The notes below the pieces were generated by a model. That model saw only the letters and a program-made list of their open reading frames with translations. It was not told the DNA's origin and made no database searches. The translations under genes were made by a program, and so were the position numbers. A stretch of 64,000 nucleotides of DNA from Primulina eburnea (Eukaryota; Streptophyta; Magnoliopsida; Lamiales; Gesneriaceae): assembly GCF_022965805.1 (NCBI RefSeq), contig NC_133103.1:45516071-45580070 (forward strand). Reading direction: 5' to 3'. Of the stretch, positions 48,613 to 60,381 are shown one piece after another (position 1 is the stretch's first letter; every line of letters starts with the position of its first letter).

Positions 48613-51078
48613 GTTGTTATCAGAGGCAAGGATCCCGTAAAGGTTTTGTTACTACCACTCCGAGAAGCTCAAGAAGTCAAACTTTAAGTCTGTAAGTTTT
48701 ACTTCTTTAGATTTTTACGCAGAAATTTTTTCAAATGATTTTATGATATAGAAATTTGGAGGTTTGATGTTTTTTTTAAAATTAAATACATGTTGGTTAC
48801 GTGGTTTAGACGGTGTGTACAACAATGTCTTCGAGATGTGTGATTCACGGGCATGGGGAAGAGGAGAGATGTGAGGAGAATTTGGTTTTTGCGTATCTCG
48901 AATTTTTCACTGCCTAATATTAAGTTGAGGCGAATTGAACTTGATGATTTAGGACTGCATGTTTCGAATTCTATACTGTGTAGGAAGAGAATTTCGAAGT
49001 TGATGATGTGGGTTGAATTTTATTGAATCGTGAACTTAGGAACTGAATTATAATAATTTAAAAATTCAAACGGCTTAATTGCAAGTTTTCAAAAATATCG
49101 GGATGATTTTGCTATTATTCGAAAGTATGGGGCTGATTCGAAAAATAGGATGGCTGAAATGGAAAAAATTGGAGCTAAATTGGAGAATTCGAGAATTTTT
49201 GGGTCTTTGATTGCAAATTTTAGAAAAATTATAGGGTCATTTTAGCAATTTTCGAAAGCTATGGGAGCCATTTTACATTCAATTTGATTGTTTGAGGGGC
49301 TGGAATGTGATAATTTAAGGTTAATCGAACAATCCGAGAACTTTGGGATTTAGATTGCAATTTTCAGAAAAATAAAAGATTCTAATTGAATGTAGTCGAC
49401 AAGTAAATTAGAAACTAAGGGTTACATAAGGAATTGTGATTGAGGAAGTTACACATATATGTAAGTATGAGAATATCCTAGGAGGAACGAAGAAAATTGG
49501 TATTAGCAATTCTGATGAGAAATTAAGATTTGTCAAATTAATAATTTTTGGGTATTATATTGGATTATAGAGAATTACAATTGTATTTACATGTGTTATA
49601 ATTGTTGTCATGAAACACAAAAAATATAAATATTTAAAATAAGATTTATTCAACAATATTTTTATTTTTCGTTTTATCGTATGACACAAATATTTTTTGG
49701 TTCAACAATTGCTATTGTATCAGAAAGTTTGGGGAGTTTGTATTTTAGATTTCATAATTTTAGTAAGATATTTAAGGGGACAAATGATTGAAGGAGAAAA
49801 TCAGTGAATGAAATTCGTTTATATTAGGATATTAGCATAAAAATATTGAAATAATGTTATGAAGGAATCGATGAATATAAACTAAGAATATCGGAGTTCG
49901 TATAATTTTTGTATGATTCATTTTATAGGATTTGAGAAAAATACTATATGGAGATCATATGAGATAATTGCGAAATTTAGAGAAGTAGGTTAAAAGAAAG
50001 AATTTCATTTTGGGTTGACACTACGATTGCTATGATTTCTAATATCCGGAAACCTCTATTTTTTAATTTGTCACTAAACCTTGTAAGGATGAAGACATTT
50101 GGAGAATTGTTTAAAGTTATTAAGAAATAACTTACATGGTCATAAAATATTTATTTTTGGAGATTATGAAATTTTGAATCCAAGTTCTGATTAATGATTA
50201 AGAGTATAGTTGTTTTCAGGACACATTTATTGCTTATGTTGGAATTTTAAGAATGCTAAACACTTAAATTGGATATTGGACCTTGAAATATCTTGACTAT
50301 AATAAATTAATTAAGAATGACATTTCCAAGTTAAATAAATTACTCTAGTTTTTAGGATAACAAATAGATAACTACCTTATGTAAAATAAGTCACAGAACA
50401 TAGATAGACATCGAGAAAAGAAGAGTGTAATAAGTTTTGCATTTATATGATACTAAGAGTAAATTATATTGGAAGGTGGATAAAAGTTTTCTTCCCTAGG
50501 GTTTTAAGATTTTTGTAAGTGTAAGGTCATTTGACATAATCTTGAGTTCCAAGGTTACATATAAGTGTTTGATTTTATAGCGGGATTTAGAATGAAATCA
50601 TAATGTGAAATAATGACCCGATAGACTTGAATCATTTAAATACTTTGAATACTTGGGATTTAAGAAAACAAAAAAATGATGATAGTGTTAAGGACAATAT
50701 GTTTGCCATATACATGAATGAGGTTTAGTAAGTACCAGTAATTAAAGTATTTTATAATCATGGATACTATTTGGTGACTATGGATCGAAGATGGGTTTAG
50801 CAGTAGAAATATATTTTGGGAGAATAAGATAATTCAGGGTAATTTAGGATTTATAATTGACAGATGATGTAGAGTTAGTTAAATCTTTGTTTTTTTTTTG
50901 AGATCGAGAAACTTTGTATAAATGTATAAAAATGAAATATATCTTATTAGAATACACAATGAAAGCTTGATAGAATGAAAAATTTAAGCCAATCAGATTA
51001 AGTATGAACTGAATGAGGGAATCTAAGCTTTTCAATAATCAAGACTAGACAAAATTTTATTTAAGGTGAGGGGGGATT
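48613..51078 (+). other. Internal domain of the gypsy-type element, non-coding
   Basis: 2.47 kb of AT-rich sequence between PBS and polypurine tract with no frame resembling gag, protease, RT or integrase. It is either deleted and decayed or a LARD-like non-autonomous form. Confidence 0.6.
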
Positions 51079-53057
51079 TGCAACACACACAATTCACGTA
51101 AGAGTTGAACAGCGGCTGAAGAATGGAAAGCCAGGCAAAGAAGTTTTCGATTTTTTCTCCTTCATTATTCGATTTTCTTCCTCGTTCTTCCTTCCAACAA
51201 ATGATCACCCGACTCTCTTGCATCCTAAGGTGGATTTTCGATGGGGTTTTGACGAGAAAAAAGCGTAGAAATCATCCTTCGCATCACCGACGTTACACCG
51301 CTCCGGTATTCGTATTTCGAAGGTTTTAAACGTCACATTTCTAAACCTTTTTTTGTACCATTAAATCATAATGTGTGTTCATTGTTTTTAAGCATGAAAA
51401 CTGTTTAGATCGAATTATTTAACGTTTCGACATAAATTTTCAAAGTTTTGACGTTTATACGCATATATGAGACATGTTATTAATTATAAGGGGATCACTG
51501 TCAATATGAAACGTTTATGGATTGTGAAAAGTGTCGTTAAGTAGTAAACGAAGGCTGAACTTGCTGATGGACGAAGGAAGGGACTTGCAGCCACTAGAAT
51601 GGAAGTTTAGGGCTCGATTCTTTTGGGTGTCTAGGCTAGGAGACTGTGCACGGTTAGGGCTGGTTCAGTAGGTTCATGTAAGGTCCAGGAGGATAGGCTA
51701 GGGTCTGGTCCAAAAGGGCTCAAGGGTGGCTCGATAGAATAGGTGAGTGTGGCTTGAATCGTGAGGAAAGTGTTCGAATATGGTTAGGGAAGGAAAAGTG
51801 GTTCGAACCGTGGGTTGCAGAGGCTGGAGGGCGGTTCACGGGGGTAGTTTAGGGATGAAAAGTTTATATTTAAAATTTGGGATGAAAATATTAAGTTTTG
51901 AATTTATTCGGGTTTAAGATACTTCACGATTTAATTATTAAGTCATTAAATCGAAAGGTTTGGGTTTAAGTCTAAGAAAAATATTAGAAGTCAAATTTAA
52001 GCTTATATGATGGTTTTGGATAGATTCGAGTCAATAAAAGCAAGAAAAATTCAAAATTGAGAAGTTCGAGGTCCATGGGTAAAATTTTCATTTTACGTCC
52101 AGGATAGTTCGAAAGGTCTGGCAGTGTCCCGATGAATTATAATGCATGCTAAAGATATTTTAAAATGTTTATGATGAAAATATGATATTTTATGATATAT
52201 GCAAAGGCTGTACGATTTTCCCGAAATACTATTTTTAAAATTTTTGAATGACACGATATTTAATAATAAATGAAAGAAAAAATATTTTGAAGGCTGTGAA
52301 TTGACTGTGACACAGATGATATGCGAGAGATCCGTTTTAAGAAGGAAAAATGAACTTACAAAAGGGGATATCGTGAGGGAAAAGACCATGGACCGTTTAC
52401 GAGAGAAGGCCCCAGAGGGGAGCCCAACGATCGTTTTTCCATATTTGGCCACGGTCCAGTTACTAGAGTTGCCAACGCCCTACCCCTAGGTACTGGTGTA
52501 TATAAACTGATCAGTTGACCACATGATGACATGATAAATGATAGTCACTTTCAAGGATCAAACTTCATCCAAAGTGACATACGATGATGAAAGGCTTAAT
52601 GATTTGTGATTTATTTACGCTTACTAGTTTTATGCCGGCATATTTTAAATAAAAGTATGATTTTTAATTGTATGTATCTGTATATTTATTATTTGGTACA
52701 TATGGTTAGAACGTGCTGAGATAAACTCACTAGGTTTGAATGATTGCAGGTGATGATGCTATTGAGAGAGACGCCGACGTTTGAGTGAATCAGGTCCTAC
52801 ATTACACTCCCGAAGGACTTATATCTAAATTTTGATGATTTATTTTATAAACATTTTATGCTTTGGGTTGAAGATTAGATGTTGACTTTTCTTTTAAATG
52901 ACGTACGATTTCATGGTTGACGATTATGGTTTTTTATTCATTTAATATTTTTAAATATTAGTTTATTTATGTTGGATAGTTTTGAAGTATAGAGGAAAAT
53001 GTTTTAAAAAATAGTAGTAGTTATTATATTTTAAAGTTAAAAGTAATAGACGTTTTA
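51079..53057 (+). repeat. 3' LTR of the gypsy-type element, front part deleted
   Basis: 1979 bp. It keeps the initial TG and then jumps to the part corresponding to about 46663 in the 5' LTR (acacacaattcacgta), so about 530 bp of its front (most of the presumed U3) is missing. The remainder aligns to the end. Confidence 0.75.
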
Positions 53058-53062
53058 TTTAT

Positions 53063-53614
53063 TGACCTTGGTTTATTTATTTTTTCTGATTATTTTTACT
53101 CCGACACTCTTTCATAACTGATTATTGCTGATTTTAAAATCAGGAAATTATTTTAGGCTAATGTTTTAACTGTCCTTGCTCTCTCTTTCTTTCCTTAATT
53201 AGTAAAATTTATTTTAAATATAAAAAAAAGTATAAATTACTCCTATAACATCGTTTCTCTAGATGAAATAATATATATTTGAATAATACAATGATTTATG
53301 GCTTCAATTTAAAAACGGTTTAAATACCGGTTTCGAATTGATCTGATTCCGAATCAAAACTATCCATCAACCATCATGAGTCGACGAACCGAAAGACACT
53401 TATCCCATACACAAAATAGGAAATGGAAAATGGAATCCAAACTATATGCGATGGTTGATAATTAAATGAAATTAATGCGATGGTTGATAATTAAATGTGC
53501 TCTTTGCTTTCCAAACTCTTCTTTTAATCCAATTATTATATTTTTCTTTTTCAAAAATTAATATGGAGTGGGCTAAAGTGGATGATTACAACATATAGCT
53601 AATAAATTAATATG

Positions 53615-53678
<64 letters not shown>

Positions 53679-54008
53679 AATATTTGTGAGATCATCCGAG
53701 GTTCCATTTTACGAGACAGATCTACGAATCAATCCAACTCTTAACATGGAATTTCTCATGTGTCAAGTTGCTGATGTTGCGTCACTTGATCTGGTTAGCT
53801 AGGTGTGTTGTAAAGAGTGACGACAGATCTTATCGGGTAATACTGTCTCTAGTGGGGACAGAGCTGGTGGTAGAAAAATGGTAAGGGTGATCTCTAATAG
53901 ATATAAGACAATACAATCAAATAGACACACATATTTTCAGACTCACGAGTCTAACAACCCGACTCATCAGTACTCAAGTAGGTGCATTATGTTCTACCAT
54001 AGATTTAA
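53063..54008. other. AT-rich spacer with an (AT)n run
   Basis: No gene seen. (AT)n at 53617-53672. A short direct repeat gcgatggttgataattaaat occurs at about 53449 and 53477. Confidence 0.4.
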
Positions 54009-54160
54009 GAGTAGGTCTCATGTGAGACCGTCTCACGGATCATAATCTGTGAGACGGGTCAACCCTACCCATAAAAAGTAATACTTTTGCATGGGTGACA
54101 TAAATAAGAGATCCGTCTCACAGATACGACCCGTGAGACCGTCTCACACAAGTTTTTGTC
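54009..54160 (+). repeat. 180-bp palindrome-armed repeat, copy 3
   Basis: Starts gagtaggtctcatgtgagac, ends cacacaagtttttgtc. Shorter than copy 1: part of the central cacaataaaaa region is missing. Confidence 0.75.
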
Positions 54161-54265
54161 TAGATTTAAAAAGTAAGTTATATCTATCCAACAAATATAA
54201 CTTTTAACTTAATAATAAACTTTTGATCTTAACAAAAAATAAACCTATATTTCAATAAACTAAAC

Positions 54266-54447
54266 GAGTGGGTCTCCTGTGAGACCGTCTCACGAATCAT
54301 AATTTGTTAGACAGGTCAACCCTACCCATATTCACAATAAAATGTAATACTCTTAGATAAAAAGTAATATTTTTTAATGGGTGACCCAAATAAGAGATTT
54401 GTCTCACAAATACGACTCGTGAGACCGTCTTACACAAGTTTTTGCCT
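54266..54447 (+). repeat. 180-bp palindrome-armed repeat, copy 4
   Basis: Starts gagtgggtctcctgtgagac and ends acacaagtttttgcc. Full length, about 100 bp from copy 3 in the same orientation. Confidence 0.75.
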
Positions 54448-55034
54448 AAACTTATAAACAAAAATTTAAACTATGTTGATTTTTTTGGGTGATCATTATT
54501 CCGACCCGGTAAAGAGCAGTTGCCCACACGAAATTACATACGTCGCTGTCTTCTTACTTAAAAATAATTGAACGAACTAATTATAAAAGGATTATTATAT
54601 TGAAAAAAACAATTAGAATAAATATTCTTTTGTTCGAATAATATTTTGGAAACAGATATTTTTCATACTGAGTAAATTTTAGTCATGTAGTTAATGATAC
54701 TTTAGAAAATACATAATTAATTAGCCTTCTACCATTGACTCGAATGATAAATATAATTTTTCAAATATAAATTTTTTGCGTATTATTTATTTAGAGAACT
54801 TGAAAACATCGATCATATATATTTCATACGATATAATAAATTTATTGTACGTACTGTAAAATTTTTGAATTAAATCAATTCCCTAAGCCACTAATGTAAT
54901 GTTTTTTAGATGAATGGATCTATTTCGACGAAAATATCGGATTATTAACTCATTCAAATCATCTCATTTACTATGTGGGTTTCATCGGGTTATTTGGTTA
55001 ATAGGATAAAGATAAGATAATCAGAAAATTTTAC

Positions 55035-55192
55035 GGACAAAAACTTGTGTGAGACGGTCTCACAGATCGTATTTTATGAGATGGATCTTTTATTTGGGTC
55101 ATCCATGAAAAAGTATTATTTTTTATGCTAAGAATATTATTTTTTATTATGAATATCAGCAGGGTTGACTCGTCTATCAAGAGACCTACTCA
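55035..55192 (-). repeat. 180-bp palindrome-armed repeat, copy 5
   Basis: Reverse orientation, from ggacaaaaacttgtgtgaga to agagacctactc. The right palindrome arm is lost. Confidence 0.7.
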
Positions 55193-55739
55193 ATTTTAAA
55201 CTAGTCGATGTATTTAAGGGTAAATATTTATTAATGTAAATTGAGTACTTAAATATTAATGAACTTCGTGTGTATTGATAAATATTCCTTCTCGTATACA
55301 CCATAGAGATAAAGTCTTAAAGATAACATCTCACTATCTTATATAACGATCTTATTAATAGTGTTAGATCAAATTTCCACCTTTTGCTACAAACATGTGA
55401 ACTTTATGTTTGAAGTCGTATAAATATTTTATCAGGACCATGATGGCCATTGAAATTCAATAAACGGAAATTTGTTTTTAAATCTCCGACATAATAGTTA
55501 AACGTGTGTTCAGTTCTCGTCAGGTTGAAACTTTCTCTGGAATTTCTGATTCATACTTAAATAGTTTCTGCGCTATTTGAGAGCAAAATCATTTGTTCAG
55601 GTTAAATTCAGCACAAAATATTGAAAATATGAAATATATGTATGGTATTGCAGAACAAATTGTTTTAGATCTGATTTGAAAGATAAAATTTTGAGTATAC
55701 AATTAGAATTGCAATATTAATATCAGTATTTTCTATACT

Positions 55740-56130
55740 TGTTTGTGTGCTCAAATATCATATGTTAGTATACGATTTGAAAGAGTTTATATTAAAATAT
55801 CATATATTAATGCCCCACTTTTGATGTTTTGTACCAATTTTCATCTGAAAAATATATGTGTAATTAATACCAAAATTTGTTATTCAAATATCAATACTAG
55901 ATTTTCAATGTTTTGTACCAAATTTTTATCTAAAAAAGACATGTCATTAATACCAAAATTTATTATGTATGTTGTGAACTCAAAAATCATATATTAATAT
56001 CAGATCTAAAACATTTAATATTCAAATATCATATTTTAATAACAATTTTTCAAGATTTTGTATCGAATTTTCATTCGAAAAAATATCATTAATATTAAAA
56101 TTTATTATATATATTTAAATATTTATAAAT
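55740..56130 (+). repeat. Degenerate tandem repeat, unit about 105-125 bp, three copies
   Basis: Each unit has the order atgttttgtaccaa, tttcatctgaaaaa, cattaataccaaaattt, then aatatcatatattaat. The units start near 55826, 55907 and 56050 and have diverged. Confidence 0.6.
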
Positions 56131-56228
56131 CATATATTAATTTCAAGTCTAAAATATTAAATTTAAAATATCATAGATTTGTTTTAATATTTCAATATAT
56201 GCAAGAGTTTCATCTTCTAAATTTTTAA

Positions 56229-56409
56229 GAGTAGGTTTCATGTGAGATCGTCTCACGGATCTTAATCCGTGAGATGAATCAACCCTATCGATATTCACAA
56301 TAAAAAATAATACTCTTAGCATAAAAAGTAATACTTTTTCATGGATGATCAAATAAGAGATTCGTCTCACAGATACGATCCGTAAGACCGTCTCATATAA
56401 TATTTTTGG
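56229..56409 (+). repeat. 180-bp palindrome-armed repeat, copy 6
   Basis: Starts gagtaggtttcatgtgagat and ends tcatataatatttttggc. It lies about 280 bp upstream of the ARM gene start. Confidence 0.75.
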
Positions 56410-56688
56410 CAATTTTCAATATATTTGTATCAAGTCTAAATTATATGATTTTTTAAATTGAAGAGACAGCTCTCACGTGCTGATTCTGTACGGCTATCTA
56501 CGTGTCATCTTCTACTTCTCTCTTCTTGTTTCTCTTCTTCCTCACTTCGACATCAACATCATTGACCCTTCTTCCTCCAATCGAGACGCCGTCGTTTGTT
56601 GCTCCGAAACTCAACCCTAGTAGGTATAGGGAGTTGAATTGAATTGAATCGAATCGAGTCGGATAATTCTTGTGGTGGCTGGCTGGAT

Positions 56689-59309
56689 ATGGATTCTGAT
56701 TCCGTTGGATCGAGCTTTCCCTATGAGGGGCGGGAATTCAGCGATCTCAGCCTTGTAAATGGTGATTGCTCTGCCTTCAGCGAATGTAACAGTGATGGAT
56801 CCGGCGAGTTTACTGCAACCTCCACCCACAGTCGCCGTCTCTTCATCGCCTGCGCCACTGACAACTCCGATGAGCTCATCTCCCATCTCGTTTCAGCTCT
56901 TCATTCAACCAACATCGATGAACAGAAGCAAGCGGCTATGGAAATCCGTCTCCTCGCCAAGAATAAAGCTGATAACAGGATTAAAATCGCCGAAGCTGGA
57001 GCGATTAAACCGCTGATTTTGTTAATTTCGTCGAACGATCCTCAGTTGCAGGAATACGGGGTCACAGCGATTCTGAATTTATCGTTATGCGATGAGAATA
57101 AAGAAGAAATCGCTTCATCCGGGGCGATTAAACCGTTAGTCCGCGCGCTGAAATTCGGTACTTCAACTGCCAAAGAAAACGCCGCCTGCGCACTCCTGAG
57201 ACTGTCGCAAATCGAGAAGAACAAAACGCCATCGGGAAATCCGGTGCGATTCTACCACTGGTTAACTTGCTGGAAACCGGAAGTTTCCGAGGGAAGAAAG
57301 ACGCGTGCACGGCGCTGTTCTCGCTGTGCTCGGTGAAGGAAAACAAACTGAGGGCTGTGCAGGCAGGAATAATGAAGCCTTTGGTGGAGATGATGGCAGA
57401 CTTGGTTCGAACATGGTGGATAAATCGGCATACGTGTTGAGCTTGCTGGCGCCGGTGGCGGAGGCCAGGGCTGAGATGGTGGAGGAAGGTGGGATTCCGG
57501 TGTTGGTGGAGATAGTGGAAGTGGGGACACAGCGGCAGAAGGAGATTGCGGTGTCCATACTGTCACAGTTATGCGAGGATTGCGTGGCGTATCGTACCAT
57601 GGTGGCCCGCGAAGGAGCCATTCCTCCCTTGATCGCTTTGTCCCAGAACGGGACCAGCCGCGCCAAACAAAAGGTTAAAAAACCTCAACTTTTCACTTAG
57701 TAACAATTAATTATTCCAGAAACTTATTCCGGATACACAGTTTAAAAACTCTTATCGATTAATTTTTACTGATTATAAAATAATATCGAAAGTTTAAGGT
57801 ATCTGAAATTAATATTACATTTCATTGTCAATTTTTTCTTTAATTACATTAGTTATAAAACCAAAATTAGAATTGGAACCGTGCAAAGTCAGTAACTTCA
57901 TCATAAATCTATCTCAAGGATTTTACTATATAATTAGCTAGTTTCATAGTCAGGAATCTCACATATTACACGGAGTTAGACAGGGTTCTTACAATTAGAT
58001 CTCGAAACTAAGATATCGTCTCAAATTTAGAATCTTGATGTCTGGTAACCAAGCGGTGGAATTTTTGAAAGATAATGCTTGGGCTAAGTAAGCAGGCCTA
58101 CGGATAGTAAAAAAGAGGCTATAGCCGACATTTTTACTTGGTGTTGATATGTGATGCATATACAAATGAAGATTAAATCACAATTATTGTGATAAACTAT
58201 ATAAAAAAAGAAGTAATCTTAGGCAATAATGTCTTCCGGTCTGCCTACAAAATTGCCCTTGTAAACGATAGTTAGAATCATCCCGGACAATAGGTTTCCA
58301 TTGTAGGGTTGTTCACGATAGATATGATTGGATTTGTTGTTCATCCTACCCATGTGGGCATTACCTCCATGATAGGATGGATGGCTAAGATTTGTCCACG
58401 CATATATAGGACCCATTTTTTTTTTTTGAAATTGTATGTGTGGCAAGATCTCACCCGTTGAAATGAAGTGAGGGTAGTGTCCATCTAGGTAGGATCTCAT
58501 CTACCGGATTTGTTAGAGAGGAGGAGGCCAGCATTAAGTTAGACAAAAATTTGTGTGAGCCAGTCTCGTATTTTGTGAGACGGATCTCTTATTTGGGTCA
58601 TCCATAAAATTATTTTTTATGTTAAGAGTATTATTTTTTATTGTTTTTTATGTTAAGAGTATTATTTTTTATTGTTAATATCGATAGGGTTGATATGCCT
58701 CACAGATAAAGATTCGTGAGACCGTTTCATATGAGACATACTCATTAAGTTAATGTAGCTGTAACATTATTAAGTATTACAACCAATACGGCCATCTAAA
58801 TGTTTGTTAGATTAGCATTATTCAATGGTTAATAAATTAAGTGTAAACATATCAAATTTTTTGTCGTGATATTATTATATGCATACTTTAAAACAGACCG
58901 AACATGATGATCCTTATTATTCTAATGTGGGTTGGTCTCTCCTCTGTCCCAATGGTACTAGAAAGTAGCCCAACAAGATAGTTTGTTTATTATTCTTGCA
59001 TCTCCAATCAGCAGCCACAGTTCAAAATATCATTTTTTGGGCTATATTTATATCAAAATAAGTTTATGTGTTGTGTTTGAGGTCTATTATTCGACGGCAG
59101 ATTAATATTAATTTCAGAAAGTCTTATGTCATATCCTATGATGATGTCATCCATGAACTTTGAGTGTTATTTAAAAAGATAGATACTCATGTATTTTTTG
59201 GCATTTAGCTTACTGATGGGGTGTGTGTGGTTTTGAACAGGCGGAGGCACTGATAGAGGTTCTAAGGCAACCAAGATCCGCAAACTCCGCTGCTAAATGC
59301 GATCTCTGA
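56689..59309 (+). CDS. ARM-repeat protein (PUB4-like, no U-box), two 1-nt frameshifts
   Basis: Exon 1 is 56689-57673 and exon 2 is 59241-59309 (AEALIEVLRQPRSANS to the TGA), joined by a GT-AG intron of 1567 bp. The protein starts MDSDSVGSSFPYEGREFSDL and would have about 350 residues, the size of the Arabidopsis ARM proteins related to the C-terminal half of U-box protein 4. Armadillo repeats are plain from about residue 75: IKPLILLISS, LQEYGVTAILNLSLCDENK, IKPLVRALKFG, ENAACALLRLSQIE and, in later frames, KPLVEMMADL, KSAYVLSLLAPVAEAR and KEIAVSILSQLCED. ARM repeats bind partner proteins; the partner is unknown. Two single-base losses, near 57229 (after NKT) and near 57403 (MADL/GSNMV), break the frame. 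Both fall where the family sequence expects an extra G or C, so they may be sequencing errors. Conserved splice sites argue for a real gene. Confidence 0.85.
57674..59240 (+). other. Intron of the ARM gene, with two repeats
   Basis: 1567 bp with GT and AG ends. It contains a dispersed repeat (about 58210-58505) and copy 7 of the 180-bp repeat. Confidence 0.6.
58541..58744 (-). repeat. 180-bp palindrome-armed repeat, copy 7 (in the ARM intron)
   Basis: From gacaaaaatttgtgtgag to atatgagacatactc. Carries an internal duplication of about 30 bp (ttttttatgttaagagtatt twice). Confidence 0.7.
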
Positions 59310-59587
59310 AATCGTAATTATACAGTGTTGTGGTAAATTTGTTCCTTTTCTGTCGATTTTGATCTTGTCAATTATAGTGCTCCACCATATTTCACATAGA
59401 TTCTTGTTTATATCAGATTGGTGTGCATTGCATTTGTATCTATTACTTGGTAGGACTTGAAACAAACCGATTGAACCCTTTTTTTTTTAAATAGCATTCG
59501 AACGCAATTATCAAATCGTATGAACAGTCTAACTGAAAAAAAATATAAAAAAAATTGTAAAAATAGTCTCTGTACTAGTAATAAATA
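59310..59587. other. ARM gene 3' UTR and spacer
   Basis: No gene seen. Confidence 0.35.
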
Positions 59588-59740
59588 AGAGTAGTTCTCT
59601 AGACGAGTCAACTCTATCGATATTCACAATAAAAAGTAATACTCTCAGCATAAAAAATAATATTTTTTCGTGGATAATCCAAATAAAATATCTGTCTCAC
59701 ATAATACGACATGTGAGATCGTCTCACACAAGTTTTTGTC
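59588..59740 (+). repeat. 180-bp palindrome-armed repeat, copy 8
   Basis: Starts gagtagttctctagacgag and ends cacacaagtttttgtc. The left palindrome arm is deleted. Confidence 0.65.
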
Positions 59741-59840
59741 AAGAATTAGCAGAAAATTTCATTCTCAAGAAGTCATGGGCCGAGATTCCCAAACTTGGGT
59801 GGCCTAACGAAAACTAGAGTTGACCCAGCACAATCAAAGT

Positions 59841-59907
<67 letters not shown>

Positions 59908-60381
59908 TTACTTAAAATATGCCAACTAACTCTTACTAAAACTACAAAATTATGCATAATTTAATCCTTGACCACTTGTGGTTTAATAAAAATGCAGGTG
60001 AAAATCCAGTTGCAATGACTTTTCAGTCTTAGTTATTTTAAGTGTGTGTAGATCAAAATTTTAAACATGTGGAAGGCAAATACAAAAAAGGTGTACATGA
60101 GATTTTATTCTGCTATTTGTTATGATGTTTCACTGGATAAACTCATAGGCTGATGACCAAACCATAGGTGAGACCAAGTGGTCCACCACAGCCTATGTTT
60201 GAGAGCTGTCCAAAAAATAATAATAATAATAACTGTAGCTCAATTTTGTTCAAATTGTTACATGCGATCTATATCGTTTTGAAATGACGATTAAAATAAG
60301 AGTTGAAATAAGAGTTGAAGTCGTGAATTACTTGTAATTCATCTGATATCAAGACCTTAAATTTGACTCGACATCTTAGTT
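59741..60381. other. Spacer with a long (AT)n run
   Basis: No gene seen. (AT)n at 59844-59904. Confidence 0.4.

Larger units (their letters stand above)
46134..53057 (+). mobile_element. Ty3/gypsy-type LTR element without recognisable genes
   Basis: Flanked by a perfect TSD tttat (46129-46133 and 53058-53062). 5' LTR 46134-48612 starts tgttacgcccgaaaatcag and ends gacgtttca; a degraded initiator-Met-like PBS follows (gttgttatcagaggcaagg, 48613-48631). The polypurine tract ggtgaggggggatt lies at 51065-51078. 3' LTR 51079-53057 ends cgtttta (CA to TA). The internal 2.47 kb (48613-51078) shows no gag or pol. Assignment to gypsy rests on LTR style and length, so it is tentative. LTRs differ at many positions, so it is older than the copia. 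Confidence 0.85.
54448..56688. other. AT-rich intergenic DNA upstream of the ARM gene
   Basis: Apart from repeat copies 5 and 6 and the tandem repeat at 55740-56130, nothing coding is seen. About 56560-56688 is probably the 5' UTR of the ARM gene. Confidence 0.35.

Noticed and set aside
57252..57666. Minus-strand frames of 104 and 134 codons
   Set aside because: Antisense shadows of the ARM-repeat exon; Pro/Ser-rich as expected from reversed Leu/Gly/Glu codons.
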